Position numbers and translations under genes: made by a program | The notes under the pieces: model-generated | The model's input: only the letters and a program-made list of their open reading frames with translations | What the model was told of the DNA's origin: nothing | Databases searched by the model: none | NCBI RefSeq assembly: GCF_024363565.1 | Contig: NZ_JAJEKE010000013.1 | Location: 54,205-118,204, forward strand | DNA length: 64,000 nt | Direction: 5' to 3' | Origin: Lutispora saccharofermentans | GTDB taxonomy: Bacteria; Bacillota; Clostridia; Lutisporales; Lutisporaceae | Shown here: piece by piece, positions 18,625 through 27,387 of the stretch | How positions within the stretch are numbered: the stretch's first letter is position 1 | Layout of the letters: each line of letters starts with the position of its first letter

Positions 18625-19398
18625 ATGTCCAAATTCGTTGATCTAAACAGTGATGTAGGAGAAAGCTTTGGCAGCTATAAACTTGGCCTTGACCAAGAAG
18701 TGCTTAAGCATGTAAGCTCGGTAAACATTGCCTGCGGATGGCATGCAGGAGACCCTCTGATCATGGATGACACAGTAAGAATGGCCGCTGCAAATGGATT
18801 AGGAATTGGCGCACATCCCGGTTATCCGGACCTTATGGGTTTTGGCAGGCGAAATATGGACATCACGCCAAAGGAAGCAAGGGTATACATGCTATATCAG
18901 CTGGGTGCTCTTCACGCTTTTGTCCAGGCCTCGGGCGCAAAGCTTCAGCATGTTAAGCTTCATGGAGCCTTTTACAACACAACCTCTGTAAAGCCGGATC
19001 TTGCTGAAGAAGTAATAAATGGAATTTTAGAATTTGATAAGAACGTAATATTATTGGCACTGTCTGGTAGTTATATCGCAAAGAGAGCCTTGGAAAAAGG
19101 TTTAAGGGTTGCCCAGGAGGTATTTGCAGACAGAGCCTACAACTCAGATGGAACCTTGGTATCCCGCAAGCTGCCCGGTTCAGTGATTCATGATAAAAAT
19201 GAGGCTATCGAGAGAGTCAAAAAAATGGTATTGGCAGGTAAGGTCACTGCCATCGACGGGAAAGAGATATCTATAGCAGCCGATTCCATATGTGTCCATG
19301 GGGACAATCCGGAGGCTGTAAACTTTGTAAACACAATAAGAAAAAGCCTCGAAGCAGAAGGTGTTGAGCTAAAGCCTTTGAATCAATTTATCCGGTAG
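18625..19398 (+). CDS. pxpA: 5-oxoprolinase subunit PxpA (LamB/YcsF family)
   Basis: 257 residues, full length. The family signatures are all present: VDLNSDVGESFG (residues 5-16), VNIACGWHAGDP (33-44), IGAHPGYPDLMGFGRR (about 57-72) and KLHGAFYN. PxpA with PxpB and PxpC forms the ATP-dependent prokaryotic 5-oxoprolinase, opening pyroglutamate to glutamate in the cytosol. RBS GAGGAGG precedes the ATG. It is first in pxpA-NRAMP-pxpB-pxpC. Confidence 0.95.
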   Translation: MSKFVDLNSDVGESFGSYKLGLDQEVLKHVSSVNIACGWHAGDPLIMDDTVRMAAANGLGIGAHPGYPDLMGFGRRNMDITPKEARVYMLYQLGALHAFVQASGAKLQHVKLHGAFYNTTSVKPDLAEEVINGILEFDKNVILLALSGSYIAKRALEKGLRVAQEVFADRAYNSDGTLVSRKLPGSVIHDKNEAIERVKKMVLAGKVTAIDGKEISIAADSICVHGDNPEAVNFVNTIRKSLEAEGVELKPLNQFIR

Positions 19399-19537
19399 CT
19401 GAATGCTCCGAAATTGAATGTCCCCTAAATTGATAAGCTGTGCTAAGCTTTTGTATAAAACATCTTTTGAAGTTCACTCAGAGTGATAATACACGTCCGA
19501 ACTAAGAATAATGCTAATTTAGAGAGGAGTCGTCATT

Positions 19538-20722
19538 ATGAAGAATAAGAATTTCTCAGTTCTATTGGGAGCAGCATTTTTAATGGCTACATCAGCCATA
19601 GGCCCCGGTTTTCTCACACAGACAGCAGTTTTTACAGAACAATTGAGAGCTGACTTTGGCTTTGTAGTCTTAACATCGATCATATTATCTTTTATAGCAC
19701 AGATAAACGTTTGGAGAGTAATAGGCATATCCGGCATGAGAGGCCAAGATATTGCAAATACTGTTCTACCCGGTTTAGGTTATTTCATAGCTTTCCTTGT
19801 AGCTTTAGGCGGCCTTGCTTTTAATATCGGTAATGTGGGCGGAGCTGCAATGGGCTTAGAGGTAGTCCTGGGACTAGATCTGAAGATAGGTGCAGCAATC
19901 TCCGCTGCAATAGCTATCACCATATTCCTATCAAAAGAAGCAGGCAAAGCAATGGACCTATTCACAAAAGTTTTAGGTGCGCTAATGATATTATTGGTGG
20001 GTTATGTTGCTTTAACAACTCAACCTCCTGTAGGTGAGGCAATAGCAAGAACCTTTGTGCCCACACAAATGCCTATGCTGGCAATAATCACCTTAGTAGG
20101 AGGAACCGTCGGCGGCTATATCACCTTCTCAGGCGGACATAGACTGTTAGATGCCGGCATCAGCGGAAAAGAGAACTTGGATGAAATCACAAACTCCTCC
20201 ATAATGGGAATTTCCATTGCACTTATAATGAGAGTTCTTTTATTCTTAGCTGTACTGGGTGTAGTTTCTAAGGGAATACAGTTAGATCCGGCCAACCCTC
20301 CTGCATCTGCCTTCAAGCTTGCAGCAGGAGTTATCGGCTATAAGTTCTTTGGTCTGGTAATATGCGCTGCAGCTCTGACTTCCATAGTAGGTGCCGCTTA
20401 TACATCAGTATCCTTCTTAAAGAGCTTCTCTAAAGCAATAGATGATCATGAAAATAAATGGATAATAGCTTTTATCGCAGTGTCCACACTGATATTCATA
20501 ACAATAGGCAGACCGGTTACACTATTGGTAATCGCAGGCTCCTTGAACGGCCTTATACTTCCTATAACTCTGGGAACAATACTCGTGGCTTCAGTGAATA
20601 AAAAAGTTGTGGGAGAATATAAACATCCTAAATGGATGCTTATACTGGGGATCCTCGTAGTTCTGATCACGCTCTACCTCGGACTCCAGTCCTTAACAGG
20701 AATCAAGGCATTATTTAAATAG
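19538..20722 (+). CDS. NRAMP-family transporter (YcsG-like)
   Basis: 394 residues with about 11 membrane helices. The N-terminal SAIGPGFLTQTAVFTEQL corresponds to the NRAMP TM1 region, but the classical metal-binding DPGN motif is replaced by GPGF, as in the YcsG branch found in kip/pxp operons. It is therefore less likely to carry Mn2+/Fe2+ and may carry an organic substrate such as pyroglutamate; that is inference. RBS GAGAGGAG. It stands 139 bp after pxpA and 19 bp before pxpB. Confidence 0.88.
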   Translation: MKNKNFSVLLGAAFLMATSAIGPGFLTQTAVFTEQLRADFGFVVLTSIILSFIAQINVWRVIGISGMRGQDIANTVLPGLGYFIAFLVALGGLAFNIGNVGGAAMGLEVVLGLDLKIGAAISAAIAITIFLSKEAGKAMDLFTKVLGALMILLVGYVALTTQPPVGEAIARTFVPTQMPMLAIITLVGGTVGGYITFSGGHRLLDAGISGKENLDEITNSSIMGISIALIMRVLLFLAVLGVVSKGIQLDPANPPASAFKLAAGVIGYKFFGLVICAAALTSIVGAAYTSVSFLKSFSKAIDDHENKWIIAFIAVSTLIFITIGRPVTLLVIAGSLNGLILPITLGTILVASVNKKVVGEYKHPKWMLILGILVVLITLYLGLQSLTGIKALFK

Positions 20723-20741
20723 ACTAAATGGTGGTGAGACT

Positions 20742-21476
20742 ATGTACGAAAACGCAAGGTTTTTGCCTGCCGGAGACAAATCCCTCATCATAGAGTTTGG
20801 TGACAGCATTAGTCCGGAGATAAATAAGAAAATAAGAAATATGTATCTTGCTATAGAAAAGTCAGGTCTGGAAGGAATACTTGAAATGGTTCCGACTTAC
20901 AGATCTCTGCTTCTTTCCTATAACCCGGTGAAAATCCGTTACAGCGAGCTTTGCAGCAGATTGAGAGAATGCGAGGAAAATCTCGGCGATACCGGTTCAG
21001 AGCCGGCAAAGGTAGTGGAAATTCCTACCGTATACGGCGGAGAATACGGCGCCGATATAGAATTCGTGGCTCAGCATAACAATCTGTCAATAGATGATGT
21101 CGTTAAAATTCACAGCTCAAAAGACTACTTGATCTATATGCTTGGTTTTACGCCCGGATTTCCATACCTTGGAGGCATGTCGGAAAAGATTGAAACTCCC
21201 AGGCTGAAAACTCCGAGAACTAAGATTCCCGGGGGCTCTGTAGGAATTGCTGGTAAGCAAACCGGCATTTATCCTATCGACAGCCCCGGAGGCTGGCAGT
21301 TGATAGGCAAAACTCCCGTAAGGCTTTATGATCCTTTCGGTGAACCTCCTGTTTTATTGAATGCAGGAGATTATGTAAGATTTGTACCTGTAGATGAAAA
21401 GGAGTATAAATCTATATTGAAGCTGGTTGAAGAAAAGAAGTACAAAGTAAATATTGCTTTGCTTGATAAGGAGTAA
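20742..21476 (+). CDS. pxpB: 5-oxoprolinase subunit PxpB (KipI family)
   Basis: 244 residues. N-terminal allophanate-hydrolase subunit 1 fold (FLPAGDKSLIIEFGDSI) and the conserved core LGFTPGFPYLGGMSE with PGGSVGIAGKQTGIYPIDSPGGW are present. It is a cytosolic subunit of the PxpABC 5-oxoprolinase; the Bacillus homologue KipI also inhibits the sporulation kinase KinA, which may or may not hold here. RBS GGTGG. Coupled to pxpC with near-adjacent ends. Confidence 0.94.
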   Translation: MYENARFLPAGDKSLIIEFGDSISPEINKKIRNMYLAIEKSGLEGILEMVPTYRSLLLSYNPVKIRYSELCSRLRECEENLGDTGSEPAKVVEIPTVYGGEYGADIEFVAQHNNLSIDDVVKIHSSKDYLIYMLGFTPGFPYLGGMSEKIETPRLKTPRTKIPGGSVGIAGKQTGIYPIDSPGGWQLIGKTPVRLYDPFGEPPVLLNAGDYVRFVPVDEKEYKSILKLVEEKKYKVNIALLDKE

Positions 21477-21480
21477 TGTT

Positions 21481-22482
21481 ATGGGTATGATAAAAATGTT
21501 AAAACCAGGACTTTTTACAACTGTTCAAGATAGCGGGAGAACGGGTCTTCAAAGATATGGCATACCTGTAGCGGGAGCAATGGATGACTTTTCCTTCAGA
21601 ATTGCCAATATTCTTGTAGGAAATGATGAAAATACGGCAGCCTTGGAGACCACTTTCATGGGTCCCAGCATCCAGATGGAATTTAACGGATATATAGCTA
21701 TAACCGGCGCCAATATGGAGCCAAGACTGAACGGCAATAAAGTTCATATGTGGAGAAGCATTGAGGTAAGCAAAGGTGACAGCCTCACCTTCTCCGGGGC
21801 TTCAGAGGGCCTCAGATCCTATATAGCCTTTGGCGGAGGCATTGGCGTCCCTGCAATATTGGGGAGCAGATCTACTTATGTAAGAGGTTCCCTTGGAGGC
21901 TATAACGGAAGAAAGCTTATGGAAGGCGATGAAGTTCCGATAGATTTAGCGAACTCAAAGGCGGAAGCAGGAAAATATATTTCTCCCGGATATATACCGA
22001 GATTTAATAAAAATAATGTTGTAAGAGTTGTATTGGGTCCCCAGGATGATCATTTCTCTTCTGAAATGATAGAGACTTTCTTGAAATCCGAATACAAAAT
22101 TACTGCGGAAGCAGATCGAATGGGTTACAGACTGGAAGGGCCGACTCTCACTCACGTCAAGGGCCCTGATATAATATCCGACGGAATAGCATTCGGCTCA
22201 GTCCAGGTGCCGGGACACGGCTCTCCCATTATCATGATGGCAGACAGGCAAACCACCGGGGGCTATACAAAGATTGCCACTGTGATCTGGGCAGATTTAC
22301 CGCTGCTTGCGCAAATGGGACCCGGAGATGCAGTACATTTTCAGGCAGTCACTATAGAAGAAGGTCAGGATATCTTCGCTCAATATGAAGAAAACATCAA
22401 AAATATAAAATTCAGAATAGAAAACAGCCATATCATCCAGGAGGAAGCTAAAACCTATAATGTTACAATAAATAAGAAATGA
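21481..22482 (+). CDS. pxpC: 5-oxoprolinase subunit PxpC (KipA family)
   Basis: 333 residues from ATG 21481, with AAGGAG just upstream at the end of pxpB; an earlier in-frame ATG at 21454 would overlap pxpB. Family motifs are PGLFTTVQDSGRTGLQRYGIPVAGAMDDFS near the N-terminus (seen as TVQDSGRTGLQRYGIP), MADRQTTGGYTKIATVI and GPGDAVHFQ. Despite names like biotin-dependent carboxyltransferase it lacks a biotin site and acts with PxpA and PxpB in pyroglutamate cleavage. Last gene of the operon. Confidence 0.94.
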   Translation: MGMIKMLKPGLFTTVQDSGRTGLQRYGIPVAGAMDDFSFRIANILVGNDENTAALETTFMGPSIQMEFNGYIAITGANMEPRLNGNKVHMWRSIEVSKGDSLTFSGASEGLRSYIAFGGGIGVPAILGSRSTYVRGSLGGYNGRKLMEGDEVPIDLANSKAEAGKYISPGYIPRFNKNNVVRVVLGPQDDHFSSEMIETFLKSEYKITAEADRMGYRLEGPTLTHVKGPDIISDGIAFGSVQVPGHGSPIIMMADRQTTGGYTKIATVIWADLPLLAQMGPGDAVHFQAVTIEEGQDIFAQYEENIKNIKFRIENSHIIQEEAKTYNVTINKK

Positions 22483-22486
22483 GAAA

Positions 22487-22618
22487 GAGAACGGAAACCA
22501 CAGAAAGACACTGAAAGAGGAACGACTGAAGGATCTTTTCGCTTTGGGAAAGATCCTTCTCATACGTTCAGAATGACTACAATGCTGGGCTCTGTGTAAA
22601 TCCGTGTTCAGCGTCCTT
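22487..22618. repeat. Nested palindromic intergenic repeat
   Basis: The outer pair GAGAACGGAAACCAC and GTGTTCAGCGTCCTT encloses an inner hairpin AAGGATCTTT (22529-22538) / AAAGATCCTT (22549-22558) and a GAATGAC end. Both repeat types recur elsewhere in the window. It fills most of the gap between pxpC and the ThiF-like gene. Confidence 0.6.
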
Positions 22619-22750
22619 ACACGACCCAAAAGGAATCCCCTAATGCCAGAGGCCAGCGGCTAGAGACCAGAGGCATAAAAAATACTGCGTATTTTTTATA
22701 TATCCCGGATTATGGTATAATGTATTCAAAATTGCATTGGAGGTGCACCA

Positions 22751-23428
22751 GTGGGTAGATATGACAGAAATATGATGTGTATATCCGAAGAAGAAAATAA
22801 TTCATTGAGATATAAAACAGTAGCCGTGGCAGGTTGCGGAGGCTTGGGCGGCCACATAATAGAAATGCTTGGCAGATTGGGTGTAGGTAAAATAATAGCC
22901 ATAGACGGCGATGTATTTGAAGACAGCAATCTTAACAGGCAGATACTATCTCATACGCAAAATCTGGGCAAGCCCAAGGCATTGGCGGCTTTGGAAAGGA
23001 TGAAGCTGGTCAATCCGGATGTGGAGCTTCTGCCTGTAATGAATAGGATCGATGAAAATAATGCCGGGATCATACTGCAAAAAGCCGAAGTGGTCATCGA
23101 TGCTTTGGATAATGTGAGCGGCAGAATGATATTGCAGCAATCCTGCGAGGATTTTGGAGTGCCCTTGGTTCATGGCGCCATAGCAGGCTGGTATGCACAG
23201 ATTGCTACCATACTTCCGGGAGACCGGACCTTGGATAAAATATACTCAGGGCTTAACGATGCAGAAATAAAAAACCCCCTTGGAAATCCGTCATTCACAC
23301 CTGCTCTGACGGCATCCATTGAGGTTTCTGAAGTCTTAAAGCTCCTTATCGGCAGAGGAGAGCTTTTAAGAAACAAAATGCTTTTTATAAACCTTTTGGA
23401 TAATAATTATGAAATAATCGAGATGTAA
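22751..23428 (+). CDS. ThiF/MoeB/HesA-family E1-like adenylyltransferase
   Basis: 225 residues from a GTG start with GGAGGTG 6 nt upstream. The nucleotide-binding motif VAVAGCGGLGGHIIEMLGRLGVG is at about 25-47 (GCGGLGG core), followed by IDGDVFEDSNLNRQ with the conserved Arg, and by VIDALDNVSGR. It lacks the CxxC zinc pairs and the catalytic Cys region of longer MoeB/ThiF proteins, being a short form. It probably adenylates a small sulphur-carrier protein, but no ThiS/MoaD partner is nearby. Stand-alone gene flanked by palindromic repeats. Confidence 0.88.
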   Translation: MGRYDRNMMCISEEENNSLRYKTVAVAGCGGLGGHIIEMLGRLGVGKIIAIDGDVFEDSNLNRQILSHTQNLGKPKALAALERMKLVNPDVELLPVMNRIDENNAGIILQKAEVVIDALDNVSGRMILQQSCEDFGVPLVHGAIAGWYAQIATILPGDRTLDKIYSGLNDAEIKNPLGNPSFTPALTASIEVSEVLKLLIGRGELLRNKMLFINLLDNNYEIIEM

Positions 23429-23429
23429 A

Positions 23430-23686
23430 GGGAACGGTAACCACTGAAAAACACAGAGAGATTTTTTATTTCATATTTTACACAATTGTCATTATGAGCG
23501 AAACAAAGTTGAGAGAATAATCTGGCTAAGATTCGACCTTGCACTCTGAATGACGGCATACGCCTTTTTAACTGTGAATAGTAACTAATTTCATGCGTAA
23601 TATATAGCATAATATCTCAATCAGCAATTTCACATAAGTTTAATATTATCAACCCTTCCGTGTTAATCCGTGTTCCCCGTTCCCCT
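23430..23686. repeat. Nested palindromic intergenic repeat
   Basis: Opens with GGGAACGGTAACCACTGAAA and closes with GTGTTCCCCGTTCCCC. Inside, 23488-23554 runs from GTCATTATGAGCG to CTCTGAATGAC, the second repeat type. The gap has no gene and separates the ThiF-like gene from the convergent nagB. Confidence 0.65.
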
Positions 23687-24414
23687 TACTTCAGCAAAGA
23701 ACCTGCTTCCTCATCTACTATTACTGTCAAGTCCCTGTGAAGCTGCAGCACGGAAGCAGGAAGCTCAGGAGTTATAGGCCCTTCCAGGGCTTTTTTTATT
23801 GCATCGGCCTTTGCTTTGCCGCTGGCCAGCATCATTATGCTTCGACATTGCATTATGCTTTTGATTCCCATGGTGACAGCATATTTGGGCACCTTTTCAA
23901 TAGAGCCGAAGAACCTTGAATTGGCCTCTATAGTGTTTTCGTGAAGCTTCACCCTATGGGTTATTCCGGCGTAATATGATGCCGGCTCATTAAAGCCTAT
24001 GTGGCCATTATTGCCTATTCCTAAGACCATCAAATCAATCCCGCCGGCTTTTTCAATCCTTCTTTCGTAATCTCTGCATTCCCCCTCCACGTCGCAGGAC
24101 ATTCCATCAGGAATATTGGTCCTTTCTTTGTCTATATCTATGTGGCTGAAGAAATTATCCCTCATAAACCTATAATAGCTGTTCTCATCTTCCTTGGGAA
24201 TGCCCTCATATTCATCAAGATTAAAGGTAGTGACATCCTTAAAGGATAGCTTGCCTTCTTTGTACATCGATATAAGCTCTCTATACATGCCCAAGGGAGT
24301 GCTTCCGGTAGGCAGTCCCAAAACTGCACCGGGCTTTGATCTCATTGTATCAGCGACCTTAGCTGCCGCCAGGCGGCTTAATTCATCATAGTCACGTGCA
24401 AAAATTATATTCAT
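23686..24414 (-). CDS. nagB: Glucosamine-6-phosphate deaminase
   Basis: 242 residues, full length. Substrate loop LGLPTGSTPLGMYREL is at about 33-48, the core LNLDEY-like TFNLDEYEGIP at about 63-73, and the active-site block LGIGNNGHIGFNEP at about 131-144. It converts glucosamine-6-phosphate to fructose-6-phosphate and ammonia, feeding GlcN-6-P into glycolysis. It lies 75 bp after dppF and is the last gene of the murR-anmK-dpp-murQ cluster, making the end step of MurNAc catabolism together with murQ and nagA. RBS AGGAG. Confidence 0.96.
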   Translation of the reverse strand: MNIIFARDYDELSRLAAAKVADTMRSKPGAVLGLPTGSTPLGMYRELISMYKEGKLSFKDVTTFNLDEYEGIPKEDENSYYRFMRDNFFSHIDIDKERTNIPDGMSCDVEGECRDYERRIEKAGGIDLMVLGIGNNGHIGFNEPASYYAGITHRVKLHENTIEANSRFFGSIEKVPKYAVTMGIKSIMQCRSIMMLASGKAKADAIKKALEGPITPELPASVLQLHRDLTVIVDEEAGSLLK

Positions 24415-24489
24415 ATACGCATCTCCTATTTTATCCCCTTATTTTACTATATTAGAATAACATAAAGCTGACTAAAGATAAATGCTTTT

Positions 24490-25455
24490 TTAGTATAAAT
24501 GACACGCTACATGATGCCTGGGCTCTACTTCCTTAAGCTCCGGTCTTGAGCTGCTGCAAGGCCCGAAAGCCTTATCGCATCTTAGATGAAAGGGGCAGCC
24601 CTTAGGAGGATTAACAGGACTGGGCACATCACCCTGAAGGATTATCCTTTTTTTCTTATTCAGCGGGTCCTTGGAAGGCACTGCAGATAATAAAGCTTTG
24701 GTGTAAGGATGCAGAGGCCTTTCATACAGATTCTCCGTTTCCCCTTTTTCTACAATCTGCCCCAGGTACATTACCCCCACATTGCTGCTTATATGCCGGA
24801 CGACGTTCAGATCATGGGATATGAATACATATGTCAGGCTCATATCCCGCTGGAGCTTCATCAGAAGGTTCAGTATCTGTGATTGTATAGATACATCTAA
24901 AGCCGAAACAGGCTCATCAGCTACCACAAAACGAGGCTCCGTGATAAGGGCTCTGGCAATGCTTATTCTCTGTCTCTGTCCCCCGCTGAACTGATGAGGG
25001 TACCTGTTCAGGTGCTCTTTGGCAAGTCCCACTTCCTCCAGCATCCAGGCGACTTTATCTTGAACCTCTTTTGAAGATAAGTTAAAATGAGTCTTCAAGG
25101 GCTCGGATAAGAGCATTTTTACAGTCATTCGAGGATTTAGCGAACTATAAGGGTTCTGGAATATCAACTGCATGTCCTTCCTCTTTTTTCTCATTTGCTC
25201 CGTGGAGCAGCTAAGAATATCTTCTCCGTCAAATATCACGCTGCCTTCGGTGGGCTCCAAAATTCTCAGTATGCTTCGCCCTGTTGTGGATTTGCCGCAT
25301 CCGCTTTCTCCCACCAGAGCAAAGGTCTCCCGCTCAGAAACGGAAAAGCTCACATCATCCACAGCATGCACAAAGCCTACAGTCCTTTTGAAGACGCCGG
25401 ATTTCACTGGAAAATATTTCTTCAGCCCTTCTATCTCAAGCAGTGTTTTAGCCAT
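24490..25455 (-). CDS. Dipeptide/oligopeptide ABC transporter ATPase (DppF/OppF type)
   Basis: 321 residues from ATG 25455 after GGGGG; the upstream ATG lies inside the RBS. Walker A GESGCGKSTTGR, signature FSGGQRQRISIARAL, Walker B FVVADEPVSALD, and the C-terminal oligopeptide-transporter zinc-like motif CPFHLRC are present. With DppD it powers uptake through DppB/DppC. It overlaps dppD by 8 nt. Operon membership with murQ, anmK and nagB suggests muropeptides or MurNAc as cargo. Confidence 0.94.
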   Translation of the reverse strand: MAKTLLEIEGLKKYFPVKSGVFKRTVGFVHAVDDVSFSVSERETFALVGESGCGKSTTGRSILRILEPTEGSVIFDGEDILSCSTEQMRKKRKDMQLIFQNPYSSLNPRMTVKMLLSEPLKTHFNLSSKEVQDKVAWMLEEVGLAKEHLNRYPHQFSGGQRQRISIARALITEPRFVVADEPVSALDVSIQSQILNLLMKLQRDMSLTYVFISHDLNVVRHISSNVGVMYLGQIVEKGETENLYERPLHPYTKALLSAVPSKDPLNKKKRIILQGDVPSPVNPPKGCPFHLRCDKAFGPCSSSRPELKEVEPRHHVACHLY

Positions 25456-26440
25456 TGCTATACCCCCTTTCATGAAGCCAGCATCTGCATTTATGCCCTT
25501 CTTCTATTTCAATCAACCCCGGGGCGGTATCCATACATATATCCAGCCTCTTGCCGCATCTTTCTGCGAACCTGCAGCCTTTGGGCATTTTATCCGCGGA
25601 GGGTACGACTCCGGGTATGGAATACAGGCCTTTATTCTTATCGCCTAAAGATGTCACGGCTTTTAAGAGTCCGAAAGTATAGGGATGGGCAGTATTATGA
25701 AATAAAGTTACTACATCCGCCTCTTCCACTACCTGGCCTCCATAGAATACCGCTACCCGGTCGCAGGTCTCCGCTATAACACCTAAGTCATGGGTTATCA
25801 TTATCACGGAAGTATCATAGGAATTTTTCAGTTCGTTCATGAGGTCCAAAATTTGTGCCTGTATGGTGACATCCAATGCAGTTGTGGGCTCGTCAGCTAT
25901 GAGAAGCTTTGGGTTGCAGATGAGAGCCGTGGCTATCATTATCCTCTGAAGCATGCCGCCTGAAAGCTGATGGGGGTATTCCTTCATTATCGACTCTGCC
26001 CTGGGTATTCCAACCTTTTTCAGCATTTCAAGGGCAGTTTCCTTCATTTCATTTTCTCTCAAATTCGAATGAAACCTCAATACTTCTACGACCTGACTTT
26101 CTATATTAAAAAGGGGGTCCAATGCCGTCATAGGCTCTTGAAATATCATGGATATTTCCTTTCCCCTAATTTTTCTCATTTTCTCTCCGGTGAGCTTAAG
26201 CAAATCACAGCGCCCGTCAAATATTATTTCTCCCCGCCCCACTCTCAATGGCGGATTTGATAAGAGTCCCATTATGGACATGGCTGTCAAGCTTTTGCCG
26301 CAGCCCGATTCTCCAACGATGCCGTAGGTTTGCTTCCTTCCTATTTCTATGTTTATGTCTTCAACCACTTTATAAGCGGATTTTTGAGTTCTCAATTCTA
26401 TATCAAGATCCTTAATTTGAAGCAAGGCACTCATGGTCAT
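25448..26440 (-). CDS. Dipeptide/oligopeptide ABC transporter ATPase (DppD/OppD type)
   Basis: 330 residues. Walker A GESGCGKSLTAMS, signature LSGGMLQRIMIATAL and Walker B LLIADEPTTALDV are present, and the C-terminal peptide-transporter motif is CRFAERCGKRLDIC. The start ATG 26440 overlaps the murQ stop by 4 nt (a second ATG at 26434 is possible), so it is translationally coupled to murQ. Pairs with DppF as the ATPase heterodimer. Confidence 0.94.
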   Translation of the reverse strand: MTMSALLQIKDLDIELRTQKSAYKVVEDINIEIGRKQTYGIVGESGCGKSLTAMSIMGLLSNPPLRVGRGEIIFDGRCDLLKLTGEKMRKIRGKEISMIFQEPMTALDPLFNIESQVVEVLRFHSNLRENEMKETALEMLKKVGIPRAESIMKEYPHQLSGGMLQRIMIATALICNPKLLIADEPTTALDVTIQAQILDLMNELKNSYDTSVIMITHDLGVIAETCDRVAVFYGGQVVEEADVVTLFHNTAHPYTFGLLKAVTSLGDKNKGLYSIPGVVPSADKMPKGCRFAERCGKRLDICMDTAPGLIEIEEGHKCRCWLHERGYSNG

Positions 26441-27372
26441 ACCACCCCGCCTGAAGAAATTTGATTTTCAGCCATTTCAATAGCTTTGGAAACCCTTCCC
26501 TCAGAGTTCTTCAAGTATTGCTTGGCCTTTTTTGCAGGAAGTTTTGTTTTCTCCATAACAATGGCCTCCTTAACACTCCATCCTGTATCTTCCAATAGTC
26601 GAAGAGCCTCACCTTCGTCTTTGACAGAGGTGACTTTTTTTAGTATGCTCAGCGCTCTGTTTCTTAATTTAACATTTGAAGCCTGCAAATCCACCATCAA
26701 ATTCTTGTAGGTCTTGCCCAGCTGCACCATGGTTATAGTGCTTATCATATTCAACACCATTTTCTGGGCTGTACCTGCTTTAAGCCTCGTAGATCCCGAT
26801 ATGATCTCAGGCCCCACTATGACTTCTATCATGACATCAGATAAATCGGCCATTGGAGACTCCGGATTGCAGGCAATGCCCACAGTGGATGCGCCAATTA
26901 TCCTGCCATATTTTAGTGCCCCAAGCACATAAGGAGTGCTGCCGCTGGCGCTTATACCTATAAGTACATCGGAATTACTCAATCTTTCCTGTTTAAGGTA
27001 TGAGACTGCTTCTTCCTCGTTATCCTCCACCCCTTCCAAAGCTTTCCTCAACGCGGTGTCTCCTCCGGCAATTATCCCCTTGACCATTTCCGGATCCGTA
27101 TTAAAAGTGGGAGGGCATTCAGAAGCATCCAATACGCCGAGTCTGCCGCTGGTCCCGGAACCGATATATATGAGTCTTCCTCCCCTATTTATGGCTGAGA
27201 CCGTCAATTCTATAGCCTTAGCTATTTGAGGCAGTGCTTTTTCAACAGCAAAAGCAACTTTTTTGTCCTCCTCATTCATCAGATGGAGGGCTCCTTCTAT
27301 GCTGATTTTATCTATATCTATACTGTTCTCATTTATGCTTTCTGTTATCATGTTTAATCTATCTTCTACCAT
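26437..27372 (-). CDS. murQ: N-acetylmuramic acid 6-phosphate etherase
   Basis: 311 residues. SIS-domain signature YIGSGTSGRLGVLDASECPPTF at about 69-90 (core GSGTSGRLGVLDASE), the Glu-bearing loop, and the C-terminal UBA-like helical part LRLLEDTGWSVKEAIVM are present. It cleaves the lactyl ether of MurNAc-6-P to GlcNAc-6-P and D-lactate in the cytosol; nagA and nagB then process the product. It sits between dppC (15-nt gap) and dppD (4-nt overlap), physically inside the importer operon, which supports functional linkage. Confidence 0.96.
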   Translation of the reverse strand: MVEDRLNMITESINENSIDIDKISIEGALHLMNEEDKKVAFAVEKALPQIAKAIELTVSAINRGGRLIYIGSGTSGRLGVLDASECPPTFNTDPEMVKGIIAGGDTALRKALEGVEDNEEEAVSYLKQERLSNSDVLIGISASGSTPYVLGALKYGRIIGASTVGIACNPESPMADLSDVMIEVIVGPEIISGSTRLKAGTAQKMVLNMISTITMVQLGKTYKNLMVDLQASNVKLRNRALSILKKVTSVKDEGEALRLLEDTGWSVKEAIVMEKTKLPAKKAKQYLKNSEGRVSKAIEMAENQISSGGVV

Positions 27373-27387
27373 TTCTATTCTCCCATA

